Below are positions 8,097 through 18,301 of a stretch of 40,909 nucleotides of DNA, in pieces; positions within the stretch are counted from its first letter, which is position 1, and each line of letters opens with the position of its first letter. Under the pieces are notes generated by a model. It saw only the letters and a list, made by a program, of their open reading frames with translations, was not told the origin of the DNA and did not search any database. The stretch spans positions 1 to 40,909 of the forward strand of contig CAZJFH010000048.1 of assembly GCA_964545205.1 (NCBI GenBank), given 5' to 3'. The stretch is from CAZJFH01 sp964545205 (GTDB taxonomy: Bacteria > Pseudomonadota > Alphaproteobacteria > Rhodospirillales > Magnetospirillaceae). The translations under genes and the position numbers were made by a program.

Positions 8097-9208
8097 GCGA
8101 CACCGACTTGGTCCGCGTCGAGCTCGGCGCCCGTTCCTACGACATCCATGTCGGCCACGGCCTGATCGAGCGCGCCGGGGCGCTGATGCTGCCGGTGATG
8201 CGCCAGAAACGGGCCTTCGTGGTCACCGACGCCAACGTCGCGCCCTTGCATCTCGGCCGCCTGCTGGCGGCGCTGGACGCCGCCGGCATCGCCCACGGCC
8301 ATGTCGTGCTGCCGGCCGGCGAGCACACCAAGAGCTTTTCCCATCTCGAACGCCTGCTCGACGCCATGCTCGACGCCCGCTGCGAGCGCGGCACCATGGT
8401 GGTGGCGCTGGGCGGCGGCGTGATCGGCGACCTCGCCGGCTTCGCCGCGTCGATCCTGTTGCGCGGCGTCGATTTCGTGCAGGTGCCGACGACGCTGCTG
8501 TCGCAGGTCGACAGCTCGGTCGGCGGCAAGACCGGCATCAACACCCGCCAGGGCAAGAACCTGGTCGGCAGCTTCCACCAGCCGCGACTGGTGCTGGCCG
8601 ACATCGGCGCCCTGGCGACGCTGCCGGCGCGCGAGCTGCGGGCCGGCTACGCCGAGGTGGTCAAGTACGGCGTCATCGACGACGACGCGTTCTTCGCCTG
8701 GCTCGAGGACAACGGCGCCGCGGTGCTGGCCGGCGAGCCGGCGGCGGTGCGCCGCGCCGTGGTGACCTCGTGCGAGGCCAAGGCGCGCATCGTCGCCGCC
8801 GACGAGCGCGAATCGGGCCTGCGCGCGCTGCTCAATCTCGGCCACACCTTCGGCCACGCGCTCGAGGCCGAGACCGGCTACGGCCCCGAGCTGCTGCACG
8901 GCGAGGCGGTGGCGATCGGCATGGTGATGGCGCTGGAGCTGTCGGCCCGGCTCGGCCTCGCCCCGGCCGCCGACGCCGCCCGGCTGCGCCGCCATCTCGC
9001 CGCCTGCGGCCTGCCGGTCGCGCCGCGCGCGGTCTCGAACCGGCGCTGGGACGCCGCCCGGCTGATCGGGCACATGGGCGGCGACAAGAAGGTCCAGGAC
9101 GGCCGCGTCACCTTCGTGCTGGCGCGCGGCATCGGCCGGGCGTTCCTCAGCCGCGACGTGCCGCCCGAAGCGTTGCAGGCGGTGATGGACGCCGCCGTGA
9201 CCGGCTGA
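8093..9208 (+). CDS. aroB: 3-Dehydroquinate synthase
   Basis: A 371-residue NAD- and metal-dependent enzyme converting DAHP to 3-dehydroquinate, step two of the shikimate pathway. Visible hallmarks are the NAD-binding GGGVIGDLAGF (residues 108-117), the TTLLSQVDSSVGGKTGIN block (133-150) and the three metal ligands E188 in GYAEVVKYG, H251 in NLGHTFGHA and H269 in LLHGEA. I placed the start at the GTG at 8093, which overlaps the aroK stop as GTGA. The frame is open further upstream inside aroK, but that part is shadow and lacks AroB similarity. Confidence 0.97.
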   Translation: MSDTDLVRVELGARSYDIHVGHGLIERAGALMLPVMRQKRAFVVTDANVAPLHLGRLLAALDAAGIAHGHVVLPAGEHTKSFSHLERLLDAMLDARCERGTMVVALGGGVIGDLAGFAASILLRGVDFVQVPTTLLSQVDSSVGGKTGINTRQGKNLVGSFHQPRLVLADIGALATLPARELRAGYAEVVKYGVIDDDAFFAWLEDNGAAVLAGEPAAVRRAVVTSCEAKARIVAADERESGLRALLNLGHTFGHALEAETGYGPELLHGEAVAIGMVMALELSARLGLAPAADAARLRRHLAACGLPVAPRAVSNRRWDAARLIGHMGGDKKVQDGRVTFVLARGIGRAFLSRDVPPEALQAVMDAAVTG

Positions 9209-9221
9209 CCGGAGACCCGTC

Positions 9222-10493
9222 ATGACGATCACCATCGCCATCATCGTGGTGCTGCTGTGCTTCTCGGCCTTCTTCTCGGCCTCGGAGACGGCGCTGACCG
9301 CGGTGTCGCGGCCGCTGATGCACCAGCTCGAGCAGGAGGGCCATGTCCGCGCCGGCATCGTCAACCGGCTGCTGGAGCGCAAGGACCGGCTGATCGGCGC
9401 CATCCTGCTCGGCAACAACCTGGTCAACATCCTGGCCTCGTCGCTGGCCACCAGCGTGCTTATCGCCATGGCCGGCGAGGCCGGCGTCGTCTACGCCACC
9501 GCGCTGATGACCGTCGTCGTGCTGATGTTCGGCGAAATCCTGCCCAAGACCTACGCCATCCACAACGCCAACAGCATGGCGCAGAACATCGCCCGCATCA
9601 TCACCGTGCTGGTGACGGTGCTGGCGCCGATCGTGCAGGTGATCCAGCTTGTGCTGAACGGGATCCTGCGGCTGTTCGGGGCCAAGTTCTCGACCAGCAC
9701 CGACATCGAGGCGGCGCTGGCCGAGCTGCGCGGCGCCATCGAGATGCACACCACCGAGGAGGTGCGCCACGAGCGGGCGATGCTGCGCTCGATCCTCGAC
9801 CTCGACGAGGTCGCGGTCGGCGAGATCATGACCCATCGCAAGAACGTGGTGATGATCGACGCCAGGCTGCCGGCGACCCGCGTCGTCGACGAGGTGCTGG
9901 AGAGCCCGTACACCCGCCTGCCGCTGTGGCGCGAGGACCACGACAACATCATCGGCGTCATCAACGCCAAGGTGTTGCTGCGCGCCGTGCGCCAGCACGC
10001 CGACGCCATCGACGAGCTCGACGTCGCCAGCCTGGCCTCGCCGCCCTGGTTCATTCCCGAATCGACGACCCTGCTGGAGCAGCTCCAGGCGTTTCGCGAG
10101 CGCCGCGAGCATTTCGCGCTGGTGGTCGACGAATACGGCACCCTGATGGGCGTGGTGACGCTCGAAGACATCCTGGAGGAGATCGTCGGCGAGATCTCGG
10201 ACGAGCACGACGTCACCGTGTCGGGGGTTCGCGCGCAGTCCGACGGCTCCTATATGATCAACGGCGACGTCACCATCCGCGACCTCAATCGCGAGTTCGA
10301 ATGGCGGCTGCCGGACGAGGAGGCGGCCACCATCGCCGGACTGGTGCTCCACGAATCGCGCCAGATTCCCGAGGTCGGCCAGACCTTCCTGTTCCACGGC
10401 TTCCGCTTCGAGATCGCGCGCCGCCAGCGCAACCAGATCACGCTGCTGCGGGTGACGCCGCCGCCGAAGCCCAAGGACACCGAACCGGAGTAG
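9222..10493 (+). CDS. CNNM/CorC (HlyC/CorC) family membrane protein
   Basis: A 423-residue inner-membrane protein. The N-terminal DUF21/CNNM domain (about residues 1-170) has hydrophobic helices starting at the first residues, the SASETALTAVS motif after TM1, and the LLGNNLVNILASS and FGEILPKTYA segments characteristic of the family. A CBS-domain pair follows (about 195-310, including HFALVVDEYGTLMGVVTLED), and then a C-terminal CorC_HlyC domain (about 325-410). Family members are linked to Mg/Co efflux or divalent-cation homeostasis; the cation here cannot be read from sequence. It starts 13 bp after aroB, is probably co-transcribed with it, and lies 2 bp before the DUF2889 gene. Confidence 0.93.
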   Translation: MTITIAIIVVLLCFSAFFSASETALTAVSRPLMHQLEQEGHVRAGIVNRLLERKDRLIGAILLGNNLVNILASSLATSVLIAMAGEAGVVYATALMTVVVLMFGEILPKTYAIHNANSMAQNIARIITVLVTVLAPIVQVIQLVLNGILRLFGAKFSTSTDIEAALAELRGAIEMHTTEEVRHERAMLRSILDLDEVAVGEIMTHRKNVVMIDARLPATRVVDEVLESPYTRLPLWREDHDNIIGVINAKVLLRAVRQHADAIDELDVASLASPPWFIPESTTLLEQLQAFRERREHFALVVDEYGTLMGVVTLEDILEEIVGEISDEHDVTVSGVRAQSDGSYMINGDVTIRDLNREFEWRLPDEEAATIAGLVLHESRQIPEVGQTFLFHGFRFEIARRQRNQITLLRVTPPPKPKDTEPE

Positions 10494-10495
10494 CC

Positions 10496-11062
10496 ATGCC
10501 CCTCTCGCCCCCCGCCGCCCGGCAGCCGATGCACGCGCGGACCGTCGAATGCCAGGGCTTCCGGCGCGAGGACGGGCTGTGGGACATCGAGGGCCGGCTG
10601 CTCGACACCAAGGCCTACGGCTTCGACAACGCCGACCGCGCGAGCGGTCGCGTCGAGGCCGGCGAGCCGCTGCACCTGATGCTGGTGCGCCTGACCATCG
10701 ACGACGACTTCCTGATCCGCCGTGCCGAGGCGGTGATCGAGGCCGGGCCGTTCATCCCCTGTCACGCCGCGGCGGCGCCGTTCGCGGCGCTGGAGGGCAT
10801 GCGGATCGGCCCCGGCTTCCGGGGCGAGGTGCGCAAGCGCTTCGGCGGCGTGAACGGCTGCACCCACATCGTCGAGCTGCTGGGGCCGATGGCGACGACC
10901 GCCTACCAGACCCTCTATCCGGTGCGCGAGAAGCGCGCCGCCGAAGCGCCCGCCCGCGAGCGGCCGAAGATCATCGACACCTGCCAGGCGATGGCGGCCG
11001 ACGGCCCGGTGGTCAAGCGGCTGTGGCCGGAGTTCTACGAGGGGCCGGAGCGGGCCGATTAG
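10496..11062 (+). CDS. DUF2889 family protein
   Basis: A 188-residue soluble protein that I recognise as DUF2889 from RREDGLWDIEGRLLDTK near the N-terminus, the central GCTHIVELLGPMATTAYQ and the C-terminal IIDTCQAMAADGPVVKRLWP. The family has no established function to my knowledge. The HxxE/Cys-containing central block (GCTHIVEL) and the DTCxA segment could bind a ligand or metal, which is speculation. The ATG at 10496 lies 2 bp after the CNNM/CorC stop, so it is likely the last gene of the aroK-aroB-CNNM unit. A gap of 224 bp with no gene follows. Confidence 0.85.
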   Translation: MPLSPPAARQPMHARTVECQGFRREDGLWDIEGRLLDTKAYGFDNADRASGRVEAGEPLHLMLVRLTIDDDFLIRRAEAVIEAGPFIPCHAAAAPFAALEGMRIGPGFRGEVRKRFGGVNGCTHIVELLGPMATTAYQTLYPVREKRAAEAPARERPKIIDTCQAMAADGPVVKRLWPEFYEGPERAD

Positions 11063-11286
11063 GCCGCGGCGTCGAAAGGCCGCCTCCCCGCTTGCGCGGC
11101 CCGGAATTCCCAAAGAACCGCGCGCTCGGCCTCGGAACGGGCTCGACTCGCGCCCGGCGGCACCCGATATTGGTCGGGGCCGCGCCGGGGGAGTTTTTCC
11201 CCTTGGGCGATCGTCGGGGCTGACTCGCGGTCGAATTGCTGCTATCGACGACGGCTCGAACGGTTTTGGACGGTGGAACGAAAAAG

Positions 11287-11916
11287 ATGGACCTTGAGTC
11301 TGTGCGCCGGGCGTACCGGCGGTATGCACCTGTCTACGACGTGGTCTTCGGCCCGGTGATGAACTACGGCCGCACGCGCTCGGTGCGGGCGATCAACCAG
11401 CTCAAGCCGGAACGGCTGCTGGAGGTCGGCGTCGGCACCGGCCTGTCGCTGCCGCATTACGACCGCGGCATCAGGATCGTCGGCATGGACGTGTCCGGCG
11501 ACATGCTGAACGTGGCGCGCGAGCGGGTGCGCCAGCGCGGCCTGACCAACGTCGAGGCGCTGCACGAGATGGATGCCGAGAACCTCGATTTCGAGGACGG
11601 CTCCTTCGACACCGTGGTGGCGATGTACGTGATGAGCGTGGTGCCGAACCCGGTCCGCGTGCTCTCCGAGATGCGCCGCGTGTGCAAGCCGGGCGGCACG
11701 ATCGTGATCTGCAATCACTTCCATTCCGACACCGACCGCAACACGCCGATCGTGCAGATGCTCAGCCCGATGGCGCGCTGGCTCGGCTGGCGGCCGGACT
11801 TCCGGCTCGACGCCATCCTGTCGGACAGCGAGCTGGAGGTGATCTCCAACCAGCCGGTGCCGCCGCTGGGGCTGTTCAACGTCCTGCACTGCCGCAACGG
11901 CCTGGCCGCCGCCTGA
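11287..11916 (+). CDS. SAM-dependent methyltransferase, PmtA-like (phosphatidylethanolamine N-methyltransferase type)
   Basis: A 209-residue class I methyltransferase. Motif I is LLEVGVGTGLSLPHY (SAM glycine loop), followed by the acidic IVGMDVSGDML, then AENLDFEDGSFDTVVAMYVMSVV and the post-motif RVCKPGGTIVICNH. The N-terminal RRAYRRYAPVYDVVFG is typical of UbiE-like and Rhodobacter-type PmtA enzymes, which methylate phosphatidylethanolamine toward phosphatidylcholine. I favour PmtA over UbiE from overall length and the N-terminal pattern, but the substrate is not proven by sequence. I chose the ATG at 11287, preceded by a purine-rich GGTGGAACG; the open frame extends to 11236 without a good ribosome site. 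Confidence 0.75.
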   Translation: MDLESVRRAYRRYAPVYDVVFGPVMNYGRTRSVRAINQLKPERLLEVGVGTGLSLPHYDRGIRIVGMDVSGDMLNVARERVRQRGLTNVEALHEMDAENLDFEDGSFDTVVAMYVMSVVPNPVRVLSEMRRVCKPGGTIVICNHFHSDTDRNTPIVQMLSPMARWLGWRPDFRLDAILSDSELEVISNQPVPPLGLFNVLHCRNGLAAA

Positions 11917-11946
11917 CGGCGGCCGGGCGAGCAAGGGGAGGCTCGG

Positions 11947-13158
11947 ATGGTCAGCCGCAGGGACGTCCTGATCGGCGCGGCGGCGACCGCCGCCGTCGCC
12001 GCGGCGCCGCGCCGCGGCCGCGCCGCCCAGCCGGTGCGTGTCGGCGAGATCAACAGCTACACGGCGGTTCCCGCCTTCACCCTGCCCTACCGCAACGGCT
12101 GGCGGCTCGCGGTCGAGCAGATCAACGCCGCCGGCGGCGTCGCCGGCGGGCGCCCGCTCGAGGTGGTCTCGCGCGACGACGGCGGCCGCCCCGGCGACGC
12201 GGTCACGGTCGCCAACGAGCTGGTCGGCCGCGAGGGCGTCGACCTGCTGGCCGGCACCTTCCTGTCGCATGTCGGGCTGGCGGTGTCGGACTTCGCCAAG
12301 CAGCGCCAGGTGCTGTTCGTCGCCGCCGAGCCGCTGACCGACGCGCTGACCTGGTCGCGGGGCAACCGCTACACCTTCCGCCTGCGGCCCAACACCTACA
12401 TGCAGTCGGCGATGCTGGTCGAGGAGGCGGCGAAGCTGCCGGCCAGGCGCTGGGCGACGGTGGCGCCGAACTACGAGTACGGCCAGTCGGCGGTCGACAG
12501 CTTCAAGCGGCTGCTCCGGGAGCGCCGGCCGGACGTCGAATTCGTCGCCGAGCAGTGGCCGGCGCTGGGCAAGCTCGACGCCGGCGCCACCGTGCAGGCG
12601 CTGGCCCGCACCGCGCCCGACGCCATCTTCAACGTCACCTTCGCCGGCGACCTCGCCAAGTTCGTGCGCGAGGGCCAGGTGCGCGGCCTGTTCGCCGACC
12701 GCCCGGTGGTCAGCCTGCTGACCGGCGAGCCGGAGTACCTGGACGTGCTGGGCGCCGAAGCGCCCGAGGGCTGGATCGTCACCGGCTATCCCTGGTACGA
12801 CATCGACGATCCCGCCCACGCCGCCTTCGTCGCCGCCTATCGCGAACGCTTCGGCGCACCGCCGATGATGGGCTCGCTGGTCGGCTACAACACCTTCCTG
12901 GCGATCGCCGCGGCGCTGGACAAGGCCGGCGGCGCCGACACCGAGGCGATGATCGCCGCCTTCCGGGGCCTGAGCTACGAATCGCCGTCGGGACCCATCA
13001 CCTTCCGCGCCGCCGACCACCAGTCGACGATGGGCGCCTGGGTCGGGCGCACCGCCGTGCGCGACGGCCGCCCGGTGATGGTCGACTGGCGCTACGTCGA
13101 CGGCGCCGCCGTGCTGCCGCCGCCCGACGTCGTCCGCCAGATGCGGCCGGGTGACTAG
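11947..13158 (+). CDS. ABC transporter substrate-binding protein, branched-chain amino acid/amide type
   Basis: A 403-residue periplasmic binding protein of the Peripla_BP_6 (LivJ/K, AmiC-like) family. The N-terminus has a twin-arginine-like signal (SRRDVL followed by an Ala-rich hydrophobic stretch; cleavage near residues 26-27). The mature part opens VRVGEINSYTAVPAF and shows the family pattern RNGWRLAVEQINAAGGVAG, then WATVAPNYEYGQSAVDSFK and a C-terminal GSLVGYNTFLAIAAALDKAGG. It is the first gene of a transporter operon, 18 bp before the fused permease. The substrate cannot be assigned; hydrophobic amino acids, urea or short amides are the usual choices for this subfamily. Confidence 0.92.
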   Translation: MVSRRDVLIGAAATAAVAAAPRRGRAAQPVRVGEINSYTAVPAFTLPYRNGWRLAVEQINAAGGVAGGRPLEVVSRDDGGRPGDAVTVANELVGREGVDLLAGTFLSHVGLAVSDFAKQRQVLFVAAEPLTDALTWSRGNRYTFRLRPNTYMQSAMLVEEAAKLPARRWATVAPNYEYGQSAVDSFKRLLRERRPDVEFVAEQWPALGKLDAGATVQALARTAPDAIFNVTFAGDLAKFVREGQVRGLFADRPVVSLLTGEPEYLDVLGAEAPEGWIVTGYPWYDIDDPAHAAFVAAYRERFGAPPMMGSLVGYNTFLAIAAALDKAGGADTEAMIAAFRGLSYESPSGPITFRAADHQSTMGAWVGRTAVRDGRPVMVDWRYVDGAAVLPPPDVVRQMRPGD

Positions 13159-13176
13159 CCGGCTGTCCGGCCCGGC

Positions 13177-14994
13177 ATGAGCTTCTTCGCCGTCCAGTTC
13201 CTCAACGGCCTGGCCAGCGCGTCGTCGCTGTTCCTGGTCGCCGCCGGGCTGTCGCTGATCTTCGGCGTCACCCGGGTGGTCAACTTCGCCCATGGCGCGT
13301 TGTTCCTGCTCGGCGCCTTCCTCGCCTTCACCCTGACCGGGCATGTCGGCTTCTGGGCGGCGGTGCCGCTGGCGGCGGTGATCGTCGGCGTGGTCGGCGC
13401 CGCGCTGGAGACGACGGTGCTGCGCCGGGTGTACCAGGCGCCGGAGCTGTTCCAGCTTCTCGCCACCTTCGGCCTGGTGCTGGTGCTGCAGGACCTGATG
13501 CTGATGGTCTGGGGGCCGACCGACCTGCTCGGGCCGCGCGCCCCGGGGCTCGGCGGCGCCATCCCCATCCTCGGCCAGCCGTTTCCGACCTACGATCTGT
13601 TCCTGATCGGCCTCGGGCCGCTGGTGCTGCTGGGCTTGTGGCTGCTGCTGACCCGCACGCGCTGGGGCGTGCTGGTGCGCGCCGCGACCCTCGACCGCGA
13701 GATGGTGGCGGCGCTGGGCGTCAACCAGGCGCTGCTGTTCACCTCCGTGTTCGCCCTCGGCGCCGCCCTGGCCGGGCTCGGCGGCGCGCTGCAGGTGCCG
13801 CGCCAGGCGATCCATCACGGTCTCGACCTGCAGGTGATCGTCGAGGCCTTCGTGGTCGTGGTGGTCGGCGGCCTGGGCAGCGTCGGCGGCGCCTTCCTGG
13901 CCGCCGTGGTGATCGCCGAGATCGGCGCCTTCGGCATCCTCGTGCTGCCGCAGGCGACGCTGGTGCTGATGTTCGCGGCGATGGCGGCGGTGCTGGTGGT
14001 GCGGCCGCAAGGCCTGCTCGGGCGGCCGGAGAGCGCGCCGCCGCGGGCGCCGCCGCCCGAGCCGCCGCTGCCGGCGCCCCGCCGCGGCGCCGCGCTGGCG
14101 GCGGCCCTGGTCGCGGCGCTGGCGGCGGCGACGTGGTGGCTGGGACCCTATGGCGACGCCCTGCTGGCCGAGGTGCTGGTGTTCGCGCTGTTCGCCGCCA
14201 GCCTGCAGTTCGTCACCGGCACCGGCGGCATGGTCAGCTTCGGCCACGCCGCCTTTTTCGGGGTCGGCGCCTATGCCGCGGCGCTGCTGCACCAGCGCCT
14301 GGGCGTGCCGATGGCCGCCGCCATCGCCCTGGCGCCGGTGGCGGCGGCGGCGGCGGCGCTGGGCTTCGGCTGGTTCTGCGTGCGGCTGTCGGGAGTCTAT
14401 CTGGCGATGCTGACCCTGGCCTTCGCCCAGATCCTGCACGCCGTCGCGTTCCAGTGGTACGGGCTGACCGGCGGCGACAACGGCATCCTCGGGGTGTGGC
14501 CGGCGGCTTGGGCGGGCACGCCCGGGCGCTATGCCCTGCTGGTGCTGGCGGCGGTGGCGCTGGGCGTCGCCGTGCTGTGGCAGGCCGGGCGCGCGCCGTT
14601 CGGCTACGGCCTGCGCGCCGGGCGGGATTCGCCGCTGCGGGCGGCGGCGATCGGCATCTGGGTGGCGCGCCAGCGCTGGCTGGGCTTCGCGCTGGGCGGC
14701 GGCGTCGCCGGGCTGGCCGGCGGCCTGTACGCCTTCCTGAAGGGCGGCGTCTTTCCCGAGGTGCTGTCGATCCCGGTCTCGGTCGACGCGCTGGTGATGA
14801 TGCTGCTGGGCGGGGTCCAGTCGCTGGCCGGGCCGCTGATCGGCGCCGCCGCCTACAAGCTGCTGCAGACCGAGCTGATGGCCGCCACCGACTACTGGCG
14901 CCTGGTCGTCGGGGTGGTGATCGTGGTGCTGGCGGCGGCGTTCCCCGGCGGCATCCTCGGGGCCGCGCGCCGGCTGGCGGAGCGGCGGCGATGA
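13177..14994 (+). CDS. Fused LivH-LivM ABC transporter permease
   Basis: A 605-residue inner-membrane protein joining both permeases of a HAAT-family importer in one chain. The LivH-like half (residues 1-280) has SLIFGVTRVVNFAHG and VVVVGGLGSVGGAFLAA, the coupling-helix region. A Pro/Ala-rich linker (about 285-303) leads to the LivM-like half (about 305-600), which has TGTGGMVSFGHAAFFGVG, GVYLAMLTLAFAQILHA and MMLLGGVQSLAGPLIGAAAY. Each half has several predicted membrane helices. Such fusions are known in this family. The stop overlaps the ATG of the ATPase gene by 4 bp. No sign of frameshift: codon use and hydrophobicity are continuous through the linker. Confidence 0.93.
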   Translation: MSFFAVQFLNGLASASSLFLVAAGLSLIFGVTRVVNFAHGALFLLGAFLAFTLTGHVGFWAAVPLAAVIVGVVGAALETTVLRRVYQAPELFQLLATFGLVLVLQDLMLMVWGPTDLLGPRAPGLGGAIPILGQPFPTYDLFLIGLGPLVLLGLWLLLTRTRWGVLVRAATLDREMVAALGVNQALLFTSVFALGAALAGLGGALQVPRQAIHHGLDLQVIVEAFVVVVVGGLGSVGGAFLAAVVIAEIGAFGILVLPQATLVLMFAAMAAVLVVRPQGLLGRPESAPPRAPPPEPPLPAPRRGAALAAALVAALAAATWWLGPYGDALLAEVLVFALFAASLQFVTGTGGMVSFGHAAFFGVGAYAAALLHQRLGVPMAAAIALAPVAAAAAALGFGWFCVRLSGVYLAMLTLAFAQILHAVAFQWYGLTGGDNGILGVWPAAWAGTPGRYALLVLAAVALGVAVLWQAGRAPFGYGLRAGRDSPLRAAAIGIWVARQRWLGFALGGGVAGLAGGLYAFLKGGVFPEVLSIPVSVDALVMMLLGGVQSLAGPLIGAAAYKLLQTELMAATDYWRLVVGVVIVVLAAAFPGGILGAARRLAERRR

Positions 14995-15755
14995 GCCTGC
15001 TCGAGGTCACCGGCCTGCGCAAGAGCTTCGGCGGCGTCGACGCCGTCGACGGCGTCGACCTGACGGTCGCGCGCGGCGAGATGGTCGCCCTGATCGGTCC
15101 CAACGGCGCCGGCAAGAGCACCTGCTTCAACATGATCGGCGGCCAGCTCGCGCCCGATGCCGGCCGCATCGTGCTCGACGGCCGCGACACCGCCGCGGCC
15201 GGGCCGCGGCGGCTGTGGCGGCAGGGCGTCGGCCGCAGCTTCCAGATCACCGCCACCTTCGCCTCGATGACGGTGCGCGAGAACGTGCAGACGGCGCTGC
15301 TGTCGCGCGACGGCCGCCTGCTGCGGCCGTTCGGCCGCGCGGCGGCCTGGGGCGTCGACGAGGCCGAGGCGCTGCTGGCGCGGGTCGATCTCGGCGCCCA
15401 GGCCGGGCGGCCGTGCGCCGAGCTGTCCTACGGCGATCTCAAGCGGCTGGAGCTGGCGCTGGCGCTCGCCAACCGGCCGAAGCTGCTGCTGATGGACGAG
15501 CCGACCGCCGGCATGGCCCCGGCCGAGCGGGCGGCGCTGATGGCGCTGGTGCGCGCGCTGGCCGCCCAGGGCGGAGCCGGCGTCCTGTTCACCGAGCACG
15601 ACATGGACGTGGTGTTCGGCCATGCCGACCGCGTGCTGGTGATGAGCCGCGGCCGCCTGATCGCCGCCGGACCGCCCGAGGCGGTGCGCGCCGACGAGCG
15701 GGTGCGCGCCGTCTATCTCGGCTACGGCGCCCCCGGAGCCGCCGGCGGGGGATGA
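14991..15755 (+). CDS. ABC transporter ATP-binding protein, LivG type
   Basis: A 254-residue cytosolic ATPase that powers the adjacent permease. Walker A is GPNGAGKST, the LivG-type signature is LSYGDLKRLELALALA (replacing the canonical LSGGQ, as usual in this subfamily), Walker B is LLLMDEPTAGM, and the switch His is in FTEHDMDVVF. The C-terminal AVYLGYG is the tail motif of LivG proteins. The gene starts in the overlap with the permease stop. It ends only 4 bp from the stop of the opposite-strand usg gene, so the operon closes here without the second ATPase, LivF. Confidence 0.94.
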   Translation: MSLLEVTGLRKSFGGVDAVDGVDLTVARGEMVALIGPNGAGKSTCFNMIGGQLAPDAGRIVLDGRDTAAAGPRRLWRQGVGRSFQITATFASMTVRENVQTALLSRDGRLLRPFGRAAAWGVDEAEALLARVDLGAQAGRPCAELSYGDLKRLELALALANRPKLLLMDEPTAGMAPAERAALMALVRALAAQGGAGVLFTEHDMDVVFGHADRVLVMSRGRLIAAGPPEAVRADERVRAVYLGYGAPGAAGGG

Positions 15756-15759
15756 GAGA

Positions 15760-16023
15760 CTAATGCAGCAGGCCCACGTGCCGCGCCATGCGCAGCTCGC
15801 CCGGGGTCACCACGGCGACGCTGGCCACGCGCACCGAGTGCAGCCGCCCGTCGAGCCGCCTCTCCCAGAATTCGAGGAACTTCCTGAGCACCGGGAATTC
15901 CGGCAGCCTGTCGAGGTCCTGCCAGACGTAGCTCTGCAGCAGGCCGGGATGGTCCGGCATGTGGTAGAGAATCTCGGCCGTGGTCAGGCGATAGTCCTGA
16001 AGCTGTTTCTCCAAACCGCGCAT
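15760..16023 (-). CDS. usg: Usg family protein
   Basis: An 87-residue soluble protein matching the Usg family (named for a gene near tryptophan genes in some alphaproteobacteria). It begins MRGLEKQLQDYRLTTAEILY, followed by HMPDHPGLLQSYVWQD, PEFPVLRKFLEFWER and LHSVRVASV. No biochemical function is known to me. I chose the ATG at 16023 because family similarity begins exactly there and GGGAG precedes it. The open frame continues upstream to 16119 but that extension is unlike the family. The gene diverges from groES and converges on livG. Confidence 0.85.
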   Translation of the reverse strand: MRGLEKQLQDYRLTTAEILYHMPDHPGLLQSYVWQDLDRLPEFPVLRKFLEFWERRLDGRLHSVRVASVAVVTPGELRMARHVGLLH

Positions 16024-16155
16024 CGAGGCACTCCCGAATCGTTCCGGATACCCAAGACTTTGGGAAGCCTCCGCGGCGATTTCAAGAAAATTCAGCGTTA
16101 TCAATGAGTTGGCAGCCACCGCCCCAGAGTGCTGCCAACCGGCGCGCGATCCGCT

Positions 16156-16185
16156 CTTGACAGCGCCCGGCCCGGACCTTAGACC
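16156..16185 (+). promoter_or_regulatory. groESL promoter
   Basis: TTGACA at 16157-16162 is followed, 16 bp later, by TTAGAC (16179-16184), a plausible sigma-70 pair. The same bases also read CTTG (16156-16159), 18 bp, CTTAG (16178-16182), close to the alphaproteobacterial heat-shock sigma-32 pattern. It lies immediately upstream of the CIRCE operator, the expected layout for dual control. Exact start site unknown. Confidence 0.6.
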
Positions 16186-16186
16186 C

Positions 16187-16213
16187 TTAGCACTCGCCGG
16201 GGGAGAGTGCTAA
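16187..16213 (+). promoter_or_regulatory. CIRCE operator (HrcA binding site)
   Basis: A perfect inverted repeat TTAGCACTC-N9-GAGTGCTAA, identical to the CIRCE consensus. It sits just downstream of the promoter and 64 bp before the groES start. The repressor HrcA is known to bind this site and lift repression on heat shock; hrcA itself is not in the window. Confidence 0.97.
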
Positions 16214-16277
16214 CAACATGCGCTTCCGGCTCATCCTGTTTCGACAAAGCCACTCGGCGCTTCAACGGAGGTTGTGA

Positions 16278-16565
16278 ATGAAGTTCAGGCCGCTGCATGA
16301 CCGTGTGCTGGTCCGGCGCCTCGAATCCGAGGAAAAGACCGCTGGCGGCATCATTATCCCGGATACCGCGAAGGAAAAGCCGCAGCAGGGCGAAGTCGTC
16401 GCCGTGGGCCCCGGCGCCCGGGGCGAGGACGGCAAGGTCGTGGCGCTCGACGTCAAGGCTGGCGACAAGATCCTGTTCGGCAAGTGGTCGGGCACCGAGG
16501 TCAAGATCGACAATGAGGAGCTCCTGATCATGAAGGAGTCCGACATCATGGGAATTATCGGCTAA
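16278..16565 (+). CDS. groES: Co-chaperonin GroES
   Basis: A 95-residue GroES (Cpn10) that forms the heptameric lid of the GroEL chamber. It starts MKFRPLHDRVLVRRLESEEK, has the mobile-loop sequence TAGGIIIPDTAKEKPQQGEV (about residues 22-41), and ends with KESDIMGIIG. The ribosome site CGGAGG is 6 bp before the ATG. It is the first gene of the CIRCE-controlled operon, 18 bp upstream of groEL. Confidence 0.99.
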   Translation: MKFRPLHDRVLVRRLESEEKTAGGIIIPDTAKEKPQQGEVVAVGPGARGEDGKVVALDVKAGDKILFGKWSGTEVKIDNEELLIMKESDIMGIIG

Positions 16566-16583
16566 CGCCGGGAGTTGCACGAT

Positions 16584-18233
<1,650 letters not shown>

Positions 18234-18262
18234 GCCCGCCGACCGACGCATCGTCACACGGG

Positions 18263-18291
18263 AAAGGCGCCCCTCGCGGGGCGCCTTTTTC
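18263..18291 (+). terminator. Rho-independent terminator of groESL
   Basis: A GC-rich hairpin with 8-bp stem GGCGCCCC / GGGGCGCC (18266-18273 and 18278-18285) and loop TCGC, extended by A-T pairs, followed by TTTTT at 18286-18290. It starts 30 bp after the groEL stop. On the other strand the AAA/TTT symmetry could also stop transcripts of the small Pmp3-type gene. Confidence 0.9.
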
Positions 18292-18301
18292 CGTCTGCGC
18301 C

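Noticed and set aside
11063..11286. Possible regulatory element or EcfG promoter (GGAAC at 11134-11138) before the methyltransferase
   Set aside because: No CGTT at 16-17 bp. The G-rich/T5/C-rich stretch gives only a weak hairpin.
11242..14439. 3.2-kb minus-strand open frame opposite the methyltransferase and ABC genes
   Set aside because: Antisense shadow with Gln/His/Arg-rich sequence and no motif.
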